64,000 nucleotides of DNA from Undaria pinnatifida (GCA_012845835.1 JABAKD010000010.1:12862473-12926472); one strand, 5' to 3'. Positions 1-11,074 are shown, counted from the first letter of the stretch. Translations and numbers: made by a program. The notes: generated by a model from the sequence alone, not told the origin.

Positions 1-1
1 C

Positions 2-425
2 TTTAGTAAACGTTTTACGAAAGGACAAAAACATTATTCAGCAACGATGAAAGAGTGTTGTGGAGTTGTCCTCGCTCTACAGCATTGGCGCCCGTACCTT
101 TGGGGCAAACACTGTAAATGCGTCACCGACCACGCTGCTCTCACACATCTATATTATATGCAAGACACATCCAACATGTTAACACGTTGGGCCATTGCCT
201 TGCAAAGTTTCGATTTTACAGTCGAGCATAAGCCGGGAAAATTACACGTAGTACCGGACACATTATCCCGATTGTTTGGCGACATACCAGAGGACACAAC
301 CCAAGGAAAGACGAGTATTTCTGATGTGTTGCCGCCGAAACCCAGGTTAGCCTCTATCTGTCGCAATGTACCACAAGATGGGCTACCCTATTGCCCACCA
401 ACTCCACGTGCGTATGAAGTACATT

Positions 426-426
<1 letters not shown>
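2..426 (+). pseudogene. Ty3/gypsy retrotransposon RNase H domain (partial)
   Basis: The open frame runs in from the left window edge, so the upstream reverse transcriptase is cut off. It reads as the RT-connected RNase H of a Ty3/gypsy pol polyprotein. Visible landmarks, in order, are KHYSATMKE (family form: KNYSATE.E, with the acidic catalytic residue), an ALQHWRPYLWG block, TDHAAL (catalytic Asp in the TDH motif), RWAIALQSFDF and the closing HKPGKLHVVPDTLSR (family: RPGK.N.VADALSR). In the family this domain degrades the RNA strand of the RNA/DNA hybrid. The frame is intact over about 140 codons and then runs into a 33-A tract. A living pol would continue into integrase, which is not found here, so I call it a broken copy. 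Family assignment is confident; activity is not implied. Confidence 0.88.

Positions 427-459
<33 letters not shown>
427..459 (+). repeat. Poly(A) tract, 33 A
   Basis: An uninterrupted run of A sits just after the RNase H block and just before an unaligned pol remnant. It could be a slippage-expanded internal tract or the tail of something inserted and lost. Confidence 0.95.
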
Positions 460-462
<3 letters not shown>

Positions 463-488
463 AAACGAACACTGCTTAGTTAGTCGAG

Positions 489-701
489 AGTGATCGTGAA
501 TTGTTTGCGAGTATTGTATCAGTTTTTCCTACATTAGACCCGGAGAAGTTAATAGAAGGGCAGAAATTAGAATTTGGGGCATACTTCAAGTTTTTAGATG
601 ATACTTACCATTATCCCCTTCCGCGACGAGAAACACTTCAATCCGCGAGTAATTTATTCATAGTTGTCGTAGATCTTGATTTCAATCTTTTCGGGAACTA
701 A
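489..701 (+). pseudogene. gypsy pol linker between RNase H and integrase (remnant)
   Basis: A frame different from the RNase H frame encodes RELFASIVSVFPTLDPEK followed by GQKLEFGAYFKFLDD, which resembles the spacer of gypsy pol proteins that normally precedes the HHCC zinc finger of integrase. The frame closes at 701. No HHCC finger and no integrase DDE residues follow, so the integrase core appears deleted. Assignment rests on position and general resemblance. Confidence 0.4.
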
Positions 702-909
702 ATTACCAATACCAAATTTAGATGAAGAAACATCCCCGTTTAATGTTCAGTTCCGAGTCCGTTTTCGTGGGGAAGGTCCAAATAGCGATGGCTGGTATCA
801 CCGTCGCCAAATTCCCCACTGCAGTGAATTTATTCGCTCATATTTTGCGAGCATCCAGGACGTCCCTCCTGATCCGCAAACACCAACAACTCCCGCGTCT
901 CCAGTCTAG
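676..909 (+). pseudogene. Chromodomain-like C-terminus of gypsy integrase (remnant)
   Basis: The block FRVRFRGEGPNSDGWYHRRQ followed by CSEFIRSY has the rhythm of chromodomains at the end of many gypsy integrases (Y.VRW.G..PE.D.W.....L..CPELI..Y). In the family such domains target integration to chromatin. The piece is short, is followed by a proline/threonine-rich stretch and stops at 909. An alternative is a chance resemblance within element 3' sequence. Confidence 0.38.
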
Positions 910-2152
910 CAAACTGTCGAGGCAGAGCCAACGGTACCATCACGTTTGTGCCGCGGTATGAGTTGGATACCAAAGTCGATAATGGGCAGGGTAGGTCGTC
1001 AACCACCTCTCCATTATCTTATTTTCCTTTTGTGAGGAAATACTTGACATCATCGATGTTCGACGATCGTCGTTGTCAAGCAGCAGATTTTTGCATATAC
1101 AGACTGATCCCCTGTATACAGTCTGCAAGTCCGTTGATGGTAATCGTTTTGAGTTAGACATGTTGTGTTCCTGTAAATTGTGGTCAGTGGGAGGAAGATC
1201 ACATTTAGAGCGAATGGGGACGCCCACGAGCTCCGAATGTAATATCAACTCGCCAAGTTGCTGATGTACAAGATACAGAGATGTCTAATTCCCATCTGGT
1301 CGTTGTCATACACCAGATTGTATCATGGTTGTTGCATAGCAGGTTCTGCCCTTGGTACAGGTTGAACGTGCGGGTGTGGAGATACTAAGTTGTATCTCAG
1401 TGCAATAAATAAACGAGGTACGTTAAATATTGTAGAGTTAAAGCTCTGCATATCTAAAAGGTGCATGTCTGTTTACAGGCATAATACCCTCAACTCGAAC
1501 GAGGCTTCTTCGAAGAGTTACCAATTGTTTATCGTTTAGATTGTCATATCTCGACGATAGCACTGAGAGATGTACTATCTTGAGACAAGCTAAGTTTCGA
1601 TAGTAGTCTGTAACACCATGATATATACCATGGCAATCCCACCATGCTACGTAGCAAGATGGAGGAGCCGGACCTTGTTTATCAGTATGTCAAAATCTTC
1701 ATGAAGTACCAAGTGTTAGCAGTCTGAGCACACTTGAAGAAGGTCCTAGGTTGTCAATCGTACTACAGGTCACAACTGCACCCAGCAAAGTCGCGCAAGC
1801 TGAGGCTTAGCAGTAAACCTGTTCTCTGAAAGTTTCGTAGCTAGTTCGTGCTAGCTCTAAACTGTCATTGTCGTTCCCGTAGGAACATGTCCAAGGATTG
1901 TCTCGCGATTCGAAACGTTTCGAAGCAGCGATAACATTGTACAGCATGGAAGTCCGTTAATACTTGAGAAGAGTCATAATCATATTTACGTGTTTTATCG
2001 ACACGAATATGAAGTCATATTGACAATTGTTTTACCCGAGTTTCGGACTCTGCTGCAATAATAGTGATTATCGGCGTATTCCAGGGAATTCCTAAGATCC
2101 TGTTATCCCAAGTCGACACCTCTTATAAGACGCGCACGTTTGCACGTCTGAA
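910..2152 (+). other. Unassigned 3' internal region of the gypsy element
   Basis: This is about 1.2 kb between the last pol-like piece and the polypurine tract. Every frame is broken by stops and I recognise no domain. Its position implies it is element 3' sequence, possibly a decayed extra ORF. Confidence 0.4.
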
Positions 2153-2167
2153 AAAAGGGGGGGGTGA
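2153..2167 (+). other. Candidate polypurine tract
   Basis: A short purine run (six A then eight G) ends just before a TGTGG terminus, the arrangement expected for plus-strand priming next to a 3' LTR. Confidence 0.55.
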
Positions 2168-2369
2168 TGTGGATACCAGTCCCTATTCCCTGGATTGTAC
2201 CGCCTCCTTATCACTATAATACTTCAAGATCATCCTGGCTCCTCGAGGCAGACTCTGAGGTGTTTCCTCATCGTTGACCCTCGAGCGTGCGGTTGCGCAC
2301 ATAACCCACCTCGGTGTGTCTCCACACCTCCATCTGAGAAAGAAAACCTGCGAAGGGACTACCGTCCCA

Positions 2370-2371
<2 letters not shown>
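2168..2371 (+). mobile_element. Candidate 3' LTR of the gypsy element (about 204 bp)
   Basis: The segment starts TGTGGATACCAGTCCC and ends GGGACTACCGTCCCACA, so the ends are imperfect inverted repeats with TG...CA borders, and a polypurine tract lies immediately upstream. The 5' LTR would be outside the window, so the pair cannot be compared. If correct, it closes the element that begins before base 1. Confidence 0.5.
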
Positions 2372-2439
<68 letters not shown>

Positions 2440-2440
2440 T
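2371..2440 (+). repeat. (ATT)n microsatellite
   Basis: About 23 near-perfect ATT units sit directly against the candidate LTR end, then decay into an AT-rich flank. Confidence 0.95.
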
Positions 2441-2590
2441 TATCATCTTTATTATTGTAATTATTGTTATTATTATTGACAGCTTTTTGTAGAATGATAT
2501 TTTGTTGTGGATGCTCACCCTGACAACATCCATAGGAGTCGTATGTATTCAAAGGATAATACATCTATCTGCAAACACGAGCGGCCAGGG

Positions 2591-2662
2591 TATTGCAAAG
2601 ATGAGTATCGACCCTGAATTCGTCGAACTCACAGCCGACGTGTTTAGAATCATCTCATAAAA
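2591..2662 (+). repeat. Terminal module, type B
   Basis: The copy has TTGCAAAGATGAGTATCGAC and GTCGAACTCACAGC followed by an AT-rich end. The upstream 70 bp (CACCCTGACAACATCC, then GCAAACACGAGCGGC) match the sequence ahead of the type B copy at 19926. Confidence 0.85.
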
Positions 2663-3285
2663 TATGAAGAGCATACATATCAGTCTCACCCCTTAATCAC
2701 GGTGAGGAACGCGAGACCTTTGGCGCGGCCCAGAAGCTCCTGCGGAATAGATGCGTCCTGAATCATCCCCCTGAAGAAAAAAAAAAAAACAGGAGGCGCC
2801 GATGGGGGAAAAAAAAACGGTTATCGGAAAAGGTGGGAATGTTGATATCGATGCAAGGAAGCCTGTGAGTTCGGGGGTGACACGATATGTAGGGGATACG
2901 GGTGATTGGATACGGGACGAAGGTGGCTGGAGGGGAACACAAGTGACTGCTGTGATACACCTATTATTAAGAGTATATGCCACATTCTATGCTGTGTGAT
3001 ATGCTATACAAGGCTCCCTTGTGGAGGGGGTTGACTGGATATCCCGGGGGCGTCGCAAGTCGAAAACGGGGAACACAGGCGTTCCAATGATAATACACGC
3101 ATGAGCTGCTGCTTTTCAGGAATGCTTTAAGCTATGCCATGCTTGCTTGCTTACCCCCAAAGAATAGCCACTGCGTAACTGCTCCTCGCTTTGACGGCGG
3201 TTTTGGGATATGGGTGTAGCTTTTGGTTTTGGGTTAGGTTTTCGCTTAGGCATCACATTTGTGCTTTGGCTTTCTCAATGTAGCT
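2663..3285. other. No recognisable gene
   Basis: Unique-looking sequence with two short A-runs (2777-2789, 2809-2818). I see no supported feature. Confidence 0.5.
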
Positions 3286-3289
3286 TTTG

Positions 3290-4720
3290 AGTTCGCTCTC
3301 TCGCCTTCTCTCTCTCTTGCGTTTTCGTTTCGCGTGCTCATTCTCATTCTCATTCTCATCTCACTTTCATTCTCATTCTCATCGTCGTTCTCATTATCAT
3401 CATCAATATCATTCCCATTTTCCTTGTCGTTCTCAATATTATTCCCATCCTACACCCCCCTCTCTCTCCCGTTCGCATTCAGCAACGCTCCCGCACGCCC
3501 CCTCCTTCCATCCGCTCCCTTCCCGCTTCCTTCCATCCGCTTCGAACTCCTTGTTCTCATTCTCTCGTCTATTGATTATTGTTCATCCTTCTTCCCATTA
3601 TCGTTCGCATTATCGTCTTCATTCTCACTGCCGTCGTGTCGTTCTTAGATCGTTGTCATTAGCACGCTGATTCTCATTCTCAATCGCGTTCTCTCTCTTT
3701 CGCGCTTCACACCGCTCCCGCACACCCACCGCTTCCGTACGCCCCTCCGCCTACCCCGCCGCTCGTCCAACTTTCCTTCCCGGCGCTGCCTCACTCACTC
3801 CTCATTCCCATTATATCCATCAAGTTTGTCCTCCTTGTCATTCTCGCCATCGTCCACATTTCATTTCGGTTATCATTCCCCTACTACGTCCATCACCGCG
3901 CCCGCCCATCTTGCCTCCAGACTTGCCCCATTCACTCCTCGCGAGCGTCTTCATGCTGAAAAATTCGATATCGTCTTTATTCTCAGCATCAAATTTTACA
4001 TACCAGGTATGATATAATTCTCACTAACTTTCTCTATCTTATGCTCATTATCGGTATCCTTATCATGCTCATTCCCTAGGTTCATCCTTCCCTCCCGGCC
4101 CTGCCTCGGCCACTCGTTGTTGACATTCTCACTCTGAATATCAATATCATTACCATTATCATTCTAAATACACATAAAATGTCGTTCTTATTCTATAATT
4201 CAATACCATTCTCCTCATAAACATCAGTCTAGTTATAGTTCTCACTTTCACTCTCACGATCGTTCTTATTCTATCAATCAATATCATTTCCATTATCATT
4301 AGAAACGTTAGGCTAATTACAATCTTCATCTTCACTATCACCATCGTTCGTATTCTAAATATCCATATCATTCTCATTCTCATAATAACCATCACTAAAA
4401 ATAAATATCATTTTCAATATCACTATCGTTCTTATGCTAACTATCAACATCATTATAAATATAAACATCAAATTCGAATTACTATTGTCACTCTCACTAT
4501 CGTTCTTATTCTAATTATCATTATCATTATCATTATCATTATCATTATAAATATCAGTCAAGTTATAATTCTCATTTCCACTATCACTATCGTTCTTATG
4601 CTAACTATCAGTTTCATTCTCATTATCATCATACATATCAGTCTTATCATAATTATCATTATCACTACTTGTATCAGTCTCAGCCTCACTACCATTCTCA
4701 TGCTCCAGGTTTACTCACTC
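3290..4720 (+). repeat. TTCTCAT/ATCATT imperfect microsatellite field
   Basis: Words such as TTCTCATTCTCAT, ATTATCATTATC and CTATCGTTCTTATTC recur for about 1.4 kb with many interruptions. The forward strand is strongly pyrimidine-rich. Several open frames arise only because the repeat lacks stops in some frames. They read as Ser/Phe/Leu or Ile/Met low-complexity peptides and are not genes. Confidence 0.8.
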
Positions 4721-5219
4721 CTTCGTGAAGTTGTGTATGGTGTAGGCGGCCTTCCGCACCTCCGCCCCCAGCGTGAACACAATGGGTCGATTGAGGTAGG
4801 ACGCCATGCCCCCCTGCTCCACTCCGTTGTCCTTCACCGCATTGCTCACGCTCTCTGCGAATAAATACATGGCGTTTCCGTTTGTGTTACTTGTACAGAT
4901 ATCGTCATCGTTAGCGTAAGCGTTAGTGATAGCGTCATTGTCAGCGTTGGCGTCAGGGAGCGTTGGCGCTACCGTGTGATACAGTGGGTACCCCGATTTA
5001 AGAGCGCCCAGGACAAGAGCATTCAGGACTTGAGAACGGTCAAATCGCCATGTGCCGCCTGTACTAAGAGCTATATATTTCCCATTGTAAGTACCAGCAA
5101 TGCGTAGTTAAGAGCGCTTGTTTCGGCTTGTCACAGGGCGCTCTTAAATCGGAATACCCACTGTGGTGGCGTCGTTGCTGTTACCGTTGGCGCTAGTGAT
5201 AGCGTCAATATTAGTGTTA

Positions 5220-5298
5220 ACATGGTAGCGTTAGTGTTAGCGCTGGTGTTAGCGCTAGTGTTAGCGCTAGTGTTAGCGCTAGTGTTAGCGCTAGTGTT
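5220..5298 (+). repeat. 12-bp minisatellite GTGTTAGCGCTA
   Basis: Six or so units are near perfect here. Each contains the palindrome TAGCGCTA. Confidence 0.88.
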
Positions 5299-5309
5299 AG
5301 GTGTCATCC

Positions 5310-5440
5310 CGCGGCAGGGGGTATGACTTTTTGGGCCAAATGCCTCTGACCGGTAGAGCTCCTCGCGTGTGGACCTATCGGTTAGTATGACAACAATACG
5401 ACCATGTTCGTTTCAGGACTATTAACAGCGCACAGAAAAA
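5310..5440 (+). repeat. Interspersed repeat, copy 1 (partner near 8045-8150)
   Basis: Shares TTTTTGGGCCAAA-like, GAGCTCCTC and ACTATCGGTTAG-type blocks in the same order and orientation as 8045-8150. No coding content is recognised. Confidence 0.65.
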
Positions 5441-5844
5441 CGTTGGACCGGGTTGCCCGGGCGAATGTCTTCGGAATGATGTTTCGGGTGAGGTATTGAG
5501 CTGGCTCTTCACTGTTGGGAGCTCAGAAAATTCTTAGAATCTGATGCATCCCTGGCGTGGGATGCCTCTGAAGTGTTAGCGCTGGTGAGAGTGATGGCGT
5601 TATTGTCAGCGTCGGTGATGGCGTTAGCGGTGATGAGTGTGTCAAGGTTAGGACGCCATGCCCTCGCTGCTCCACGCCGTCGTCCTTCACCGCGTTGACC
5701 ACGGTCTCCGAGGATTAGTACATATTGTTACCGGCCGTGATATATATGTCGTTAAGGTTGGAATTAGTGCTAGCGTTATTGCTAGTGTTAGTGCAAGCAT
5801 TAACATTTAGCGTCGGCACTAGCGTTACTGATGTTCTTTTTAAT

Positions 5845-6025
5845 CCTCCGGCGGATGGGGAAAAACAAAGCTTAAGCTAACCACACTTCCACGTACTTTC
5901 ATACATGTCGTGATAATTCACCTCAAATGAAATCGCAATCCAGCGTTAGCTGGCGTGTCCTTCAGTTCCCGTGACAGCGATAGCGCGAGCTGTCCCTACC
6001 GGCAGTTCCTGTTACTACTCTGCTA
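5845..6025 (+). repeat. Interspersed family K, copy 1
   Basis: Begins ATCCTCCGGCGGATGGGG, then AAGCTTAAGCTAACCACAC, TTTCATAC and a TTAGCTGGCG block. The same order is found at 17390 and, reversed, at 58920. The middle part also precedes the type B modules at 19926 and 22202, so K looks like the body of a type B element. Confidence 0.75.
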
Positions 6026-6389
6026 CTGGTGGCGTCCGTGCCTTACCTAAGTTTAATGTGCGTTAGGAACAACCTAAAAAAACTTACCCGGGTATAGATA
6101 TACCTTACCTGACATACCCTAGAAGTAATCCTGTTAGCGTTGGCGTTGGTTTTACCGTTAACGTTGGCGCTAGTGCTAGCTCTAGTGCTGCGATAGCGTT
6201 AGTGTTGGCGATAGTGTTGGGGCTAGCGATGGCGTTTGTGTTGGCGTTGACGGTAGCAGCGCTATTGTTATTATTGTTGTTAGCTTTATTGTTAGCCTTA
6301 GCGTTGGCGCAAGCGCTGGCGCTAGTGCTAAACCATTTTTGTTACCGCGGGATAGATCACCACCGTCATTATCATCACACTTTTTACAG

Positions 6390-7610
6390 AGCCCCGTCGT
6401 CGCCCACGTTCACGAAAGTCGGGGCAATCCCCTTGCATTGCACAAATCCGTGTTGTTCTACACTTTGCGAAAGGTCATGACCCCCCCCCCCGAAGGTCAT
6501 GACTCCTCCCCCCCAATCCTTTGGGGGGCCCGATCCTCCTGAGAGATCCGGGCAAAAAAAGAATAAAACCTCCATACACTTTCGTTTAGTGCACTACTTT
6601 TGATCCATCTGCAAAACACAGACTTGATCTCATCTCACTCCTCCAGTGATGTCGTATCTTGGACTTGCCTGCCTTCTTTGGCCGAACTCCACAAGCTTTG
6701 GTCAAGAGCTTGAGATCGTCACCCAGGAGTCGACAGCTCAGTTTGATTTCCCCCCCCCCCTTCTTTTTTGGTCATCCGTTCTATTATCTTCCCACTTTTC
6801 CTTTCTCCTTCTCCCCCCCTAAACGTAACTCAGATCCAGGGTCACGGAGCAGGCTTTTCTCCCCCCTCCCCAAATAAAGTACGTGCCTTCACTTTTATCG
6901 CGGCAAGATTCCAGTTGTTTCTTCCCTGGTCAACTCGCATCGAAATGCGCCTCTCTCTTTGACGTTTCTTCATGTTGCACAAAGGCCATGCTGTCGTCCA
7001 CGTTGCGAATCGTCATACCAACCCCTTGCATCCCCCAAAGCCGCGCCGCCGCCCATTTTCTTCGAAATATCAGGCCACCCCCCTCGCATTCTATGACGCC
7101 ACGTTCCCGTCCCGCCCACATCTTGCGAGAGGTCAAATCGCTCCTCTCGTATTCCACAAAGCTAAAATGTCGTCATGTCCACCTTTGGAATCATCCTACG
7201 GCGGAGGTGCACTCGCTTTTTCTTTTTTTCCTTCTGAGGGTGGCGGCTTGAGGAGCTATTTTCCTTCTGAAGCAAAAACCTAATTTTGAGAGAATACTGA
7301 AATTCCAACCCGATGAAGAAAAAAATCGTGCCCCAGGTAGGTGACCCTTCCACGCATTTTCTGGGTTAAGGAGTCTCGTTTCTTTCGGAAAACATTTGTG
7401 GCCAAAAAGTTGCGACCTCTATATCGTTACACACACGTCTGCGAATGGTCACGTGCTACTTCCCCCAGCACTGCGCAGAGCCACGTTGTCCTCCACGTGT
7501 ACACAAACAAAAGCCAGATCGCACCCCCTTTGCATTCCACAAAGTCACGCCATCGTCTACCTTGCCAAATATCAGGTCACCATCACCACCGTCTCACGGG
7601 TGGACGGGAG
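6390..7610 (+). repeat. Degenerate tandem array (TTGCATTCCACAAAG-type units)
   Basis: Units of roughly 60-130 bp share CTTGCATTNNACAAA, CACGTTGTCCTCC or CGTCGTCCAC and a TTGCGAAA...CAGGTCA block, seen near 6430, 6970, 7085, 7150, 7480 and 7530. Divergence is high and unit borders are blurred. Open frames across this stretch, up to about 230 codons at 7341-8045, have no recognisable domain. Confidence 0.5.
6765..6960 (+). repeat. Interspersed pyrimidine-rich family P1, copy 1
   Basis: Ordered blocks are CATCCGTTCTATTATC, CTTTCTCCTTCTCC, CTAAACGTAACTCAGATC, GAGCAGGCTTTTCT, a GTACGTGCCTTC stretch, TTTATCGCG and a CGTCGACTCGCATCGA-like end. The same blocks recur at 22555, 36005 and 61912, all in this orientation. 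Confidence 0.8.
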
Positions 7611-8044
7611 TCGGATAGCTTCTCCACTGCATCGGCGTGGGGAAAGGAAGAAGGGTCCCGGCGGAGGAATCTTTCCTGGAAAACAAGGAAACCCGCTGTC
7701 GGTTTCCTCCCGGAAACTAAAGAAACATGCTTGAGGTTTTTTTGGGCTCTTACCCTGCAGATACTGCAACCTGAGCAAAGCAAAGATCAAAGCGATAAAA
7801 CACCACCTGCCAGTTTCGTCGACATAGTAGAAGGTGGGCAAAGGGGCCAACCTTCTGAGCGCCTTTTGGAACGTAAAAACACACAAAAACGTGCGCATTT
7901 GGCCATGTCCTGTGATCTTGGGGTGAATTTCGGCGTTCGAATTGGATACTTCAAAAACTGTCCTATATGGATTTCACCGACGTTCCGTGGACTTTGCGTC
8001 GTTGCTGACTTCCCAAAAAGGTGCCCCAGAAGGTATGATATTTG

Positions 8045-8150
8045 AGCCATCTCACGGTAGGGTTTGCACTTTCTGGGCCAAACGTTTCTGACCAGTTGAG
8101 CTCCTCAACAGTGGAACTATCGGTTAGCATGATAATTTGACGAGTGCAAT
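8045..8150 (+). repeat. Interspersed repeat, copy 2 (partner 5310-5440)
   Basis: Carries TCTGGGCCAAACGTTTCTGACC, GAGCTCCTCAACAG and CTATCGGTTAGCATGA in the same order as copy 1. Confidence 0.65.
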
Positions 8151-8599
8151 GGTTCGGAGGGGGGGGGGTCCACCAGTGCTTTACCAGCACCACCAGCCGT
8201 GCTATAGACGTAGGCATTAACCTTAACCCCGTGGGCACGAGGTAGAGTCGTTCCACGGTAGCCCTGCCAACTTTTCTTCAACCAAATCGACGGGGTTATT
8301 GAACCAGCTCCCGGCAGTATCTCCCCTTGCCACCCCGACGTCATCGTTCGGTACGAGTCCTTTGCAAACAAGAAAATACATGGAGATATTCTTTTGATAG
8401 CATCCTTTCTCGTGTCGAGGAGCCATGAAACGCTCGTGAAAGAAAATAGTTCTTTGGGGGTGGGTGGGGGTATCGCAGAATCAGTCACTATAGCCAAGAT
8501 ATACCCGTATCACCAGAATTGAAGCTTAGAGCTAGGGGGCAACTCAGTCATTGGTTAATTAGAATGGGAAAAGTGACCAAAGCCAAAACGACGTTTACA

Positions 8600-8770
8600 G
8601 CGTCCGCCACTCGAAGCAGCGCGGGCTGCTTGCATATTCGTGATACATTTACAGCATCAACCATTCGAAGCAGTACCGCGGGCTGCTTGGGTATTTGTGA
8701 TACATAACAGCATCGACCATTCGAAGCAACGCGGGCTGCTTGGATCTTCGTCATACATTTCGGTCCGAAA
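8600..8770 (+). repeat. About 55-bp tandem repeat, three units, each with a hairpin
   Basis: TCGAAGCAG begins units near 8611, 8664 and 8720. Each unit holds GAAGCAGNNCGCGGGCTGCTT, whose ends AAGCAG/CTGCTT can pair, followed by a TTCGTGATACATT block. Confidence 0.8.
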
Positions 8771-8909
8771 TGCGATAAATACAGCAACAAGATGCGAGAC
8801 ATTATTCCATCCGTACTGCTGCGCACTGACGGAGACGGCGGACAACATCCGAACATGTCATAACCTTGGTCGCTATACCCGGGCTCCAAAAGAGCTAATC
8901 AATTAATTT

Positions 8910-9105
8910 GTTCGGGGGGGTGCACTCATTCATGCATGGCCGTAGTCTTGAGACCATTGACCCCCGCGCGCCTACAATGCCGGGACGGAGCACGTCGGGC
9001 TTTCACCAATTAGGTAGACATCACATGCACCAAACGCGAAGCGCCGAGAGGTGTTCGGCAAGTCGCATGACGAGTGAGCTGCCTACCAAGAATCACTCGT
9101 GAGGC
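8910..9105 (-). repeat. LINE 3' end repeat (family X), copy 1
   Basis: Read on the - strand, the copy ends in CTACGGCCATGCATGAATGAG and then a C-run. It shares the ACGTGCTCCGTCCCGGCAT and GGTGAAAGCC-type blocks with 11585 and 14620. Confidence 0.75.
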
Positions 9106-9544
9106 GGACTTTGGCACCTTGTGCGTACTTTCTTGCATATGGATGACTGGTTCGAATTTTGTTCGACCGGGGGAGGGGGGGGGGGCTACTGGGGATAAGG
9201 GAATTGGATAATAACTAAACTTGTTGTGGCTCTAGCTATTGTAGGAACTCCGCGTGGGTGGACATATACAACAGTCGTGAGCTAAGTGCATGCGTCGGTG
9301 GAAAGTAGAAAACTCGACTGAAAACTTTCATTTACAGTTCTCAATAAATTTTGGGAGATCTCCGGTGGGTGGGCGGGATACGGCGATTCGGGCATATGCA
9401 AGTGTGCAAAGTGCTCGTTGCGCCTCGCTAGCTTGACGGTTACGTGCCGGTTCGGGATATTGGCATACTGTGTAATTATGTGGATGTTGGCATCGGAGAA
9501 TGTATGGGATGACGTACGATGTCACCCTTCTGCTGTCCCTACCA

Positions 9545-9640
9545 CTGCTGGAGGCTAATAACAAACAACCTGAATAATCAATCGCCGACTCTGTCCGAGT
9601 GTCTTGACAATTTTGATTGGGGCTGACGAACACACTCTAG
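9545..9640 (+). repeat. Short duplicated segment, copy 1 (partner 10565-10660)
   Basis: ACTCTGTCCGAGTGTCTTGAC and GGGGCTGACGAACACA recur at 10605-10655 with small changes. It lies directly upstream of the exon candidate at 9660. Confidence 0.75.
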
Positions 9641-9659
9641 AGTATTGGTACCAACGCAG

Positions 9660-10031
9660 TCTAATCGTGGACGTTGTACTTGATCTCAAGGCCGTAGTAT
9701 CGGAGCAGGGCCTTGCTCTCCAAGGTTTACAACAGGCAGCCGCAGACGCGGAGGAGCGTCAAAACTCGCCTCATGCTGAACTGCTTTGAGATGATGGCTA
9801 CGCTGTTGACAAACAACCAACCGAAAAGGCGGGGCGCAGCAAAAGTCCGGCGGGGGGCAAAGGCTACCTGCCGCAGATACAGCAGAGGGAGGGATGCTGG
9901 GTCGTCATTGTTGGATCACTCCGACGATGGCACCGGGAGCAAGGAGGAGGAGCGTGGTGATGCTGCGGAAGCTGACCCCACTGGAGGTCAGCTTGGCGGT
10001 AGAGGGCGAGATTGGGGCGATGGTCCCTCAG
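9660..10031 (+). CDS. Exon candidate of an unidentified gene, with a likely 1-base frameshift
   Basis: One frame gives a Leu/Ala/Gln-rich helix (LDLKAVVSEQGLALQGLQQ, then AAADAEERQ) and ends in a stop at about 9790. The next frame continues at once with EMMATLLTNNQPKRRG, a basic stretch and an acidic stretch (DDGTGSKEEERGDAAEADP). Removing one T from the TTT at about 9788 would fuse the two, so a 1-base insertion or sequencing error is likely. At 10031 the sequence CCTCAG|GTGAGC is a canonical 5' splice donor; CAACGCAG at about 9659 could be the acceptor. The product would be a short coiled-coil followed by a disordered, charged tail. No known domain is recognised. A mobile-element ORF is an alternative. 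Confidence 0.35.
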
Positions 10032-10202
10032 GTGAGCTCTCAATCACTAATGGCCATCTTCGGTTGCCCCGAAAATATGGCCGACTACAACCCCCATGTG
10101 CCTTTCCACCTTTCCTTCCGTAACCACTCCCTGCTTTTCCGGCGAAGCTCACCCCTGTGAGCAAAACCCCTCACTTATTCCCGCATACAAGTACCAACTA
10201 CG

Positions 10203-10279
10203 CAGCTTGCAAAGATGAGTATTGACCCGAAATTCGTCGAACTCACGGCTGACGTCCCTGAAATATTTTTATAAAATAA
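10203..10279 (+). repeat. Terminal module, type B
   Basis: AGCTTGCAAAGATGAGTATT, TTCGTCGAACTCACGGCTG and the AT-rich end TTTTTATAAAATAAA are all present. Confidence 0.9.
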
Positions 10280-10564
10280 ATATTCTACGCGGGAGTCAAT
10301 GAGATGTTCTTGCTCACAGGGATGGATTTTGTGAACAAAGGAGGGAGAGGTTACGGAAGGAAAGATGGAACGGTACATGGGGGGCAAACGACTAATATTT
10401 CGGGTAATGTAAGCGCCAAATAAACCCAACGACTTAGCCATGCTCAGGAGGATGTAAGCTATCTACCCTGTTCTCCAGGACGTTATCGTATGCTAGTCCG
10501 CTCCATCAGGCCTTTTCTGGTCCTGTCTACACCAGAAAAAAAAAATCTACGACGCATTCCCAAC

Positions 10565-10660
10565 AGCTGGGAGATAATAATAAACGACCTAAATCACCGA
10601 ACCACCGAATCACCGACTCTGTCCGGTGTCTTGACAACTTTACTTGGGGCTGACGAACAC
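10565..10660 (+). repeat. Short duplicated segment, copy 2 (partner 9545-9640)
   Basis: CGACTCTGTCCGGTGTCTTG and GGGGCTGACGAACACA match copy 1; the flanks differ. Confidence 0.75.
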
Positions 10661-10973
10661 AAAGGAGACCCTATATTTTTTTTGCGCCGTTGTGGATCAG
10701 TAACTAACTTCGCTCGAAGTTACTTCGGGATTCGGGGAGACGATGTAGTACAAGCTACAGTCGCCATCCCTGCTCCACAGGGTACAAGACGGGAGAAACA
10801 AAACCGTATCTACAGTACATCTTACTGCAATGGATAATAACTTTCATGTCACCTAACACGTTTATGCCATCACCATCATGGCTCATTACAGGCTTAATTA
10901 ATGGCCATTATAACTGTTGATCAGGGTTTGAAATTATGACAACTTACTAAAAACGGGCGACCGATGTATCACG

Positions 10974-11048
10974 CAGCTTGCAAAGATGACTATCGACCCT
11001 AATTTTCTCGAACTTACAGCTGACGTTGTTAGAATACTTTTATAAAAT
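10974..11048 (+). repeat. Terminal module, type B
   Basis: AGCTTGCAAAGATGACTATC, CTCGAACTTACAGCTGACG and CTTTTATAAAATT are seen. This is the second type B copy in 0.8 kb with the same orientation. Confidence 0.88.
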
Positions 11049-11074
11049 TACGAAATGTATGGAAAAAAAAACAT

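Larger units (their letters stand above)
4880..6325 (+). repeat. GTTAGCG/GTTGGCG hexamer-like repeat field
   Basis: Words of the form GYGTTRGCG are scattered at high density in three blocks (about 4900-5300, 5570-5840 and 6120-6320), separated by two other interspersed repeats. This looks like one ancestral array broken by insertions. Confidence 0.75.

Noticed and set aside
2168-2371. Candidate LTR being an unrelated repeat
   Set aside because: Kept as an LTR at moderate confidence because the polypurine tract and TG...CA inverted ends coincide; the alternative could not be excluded without the 5' LTR.
3259-4864. Ser/Phe-rich and Ile/Met-rich open frames
   Set aside because: Frames persist only because the TTCTCAT/ATCATT repeats lack stops; composition is pure low complexity.
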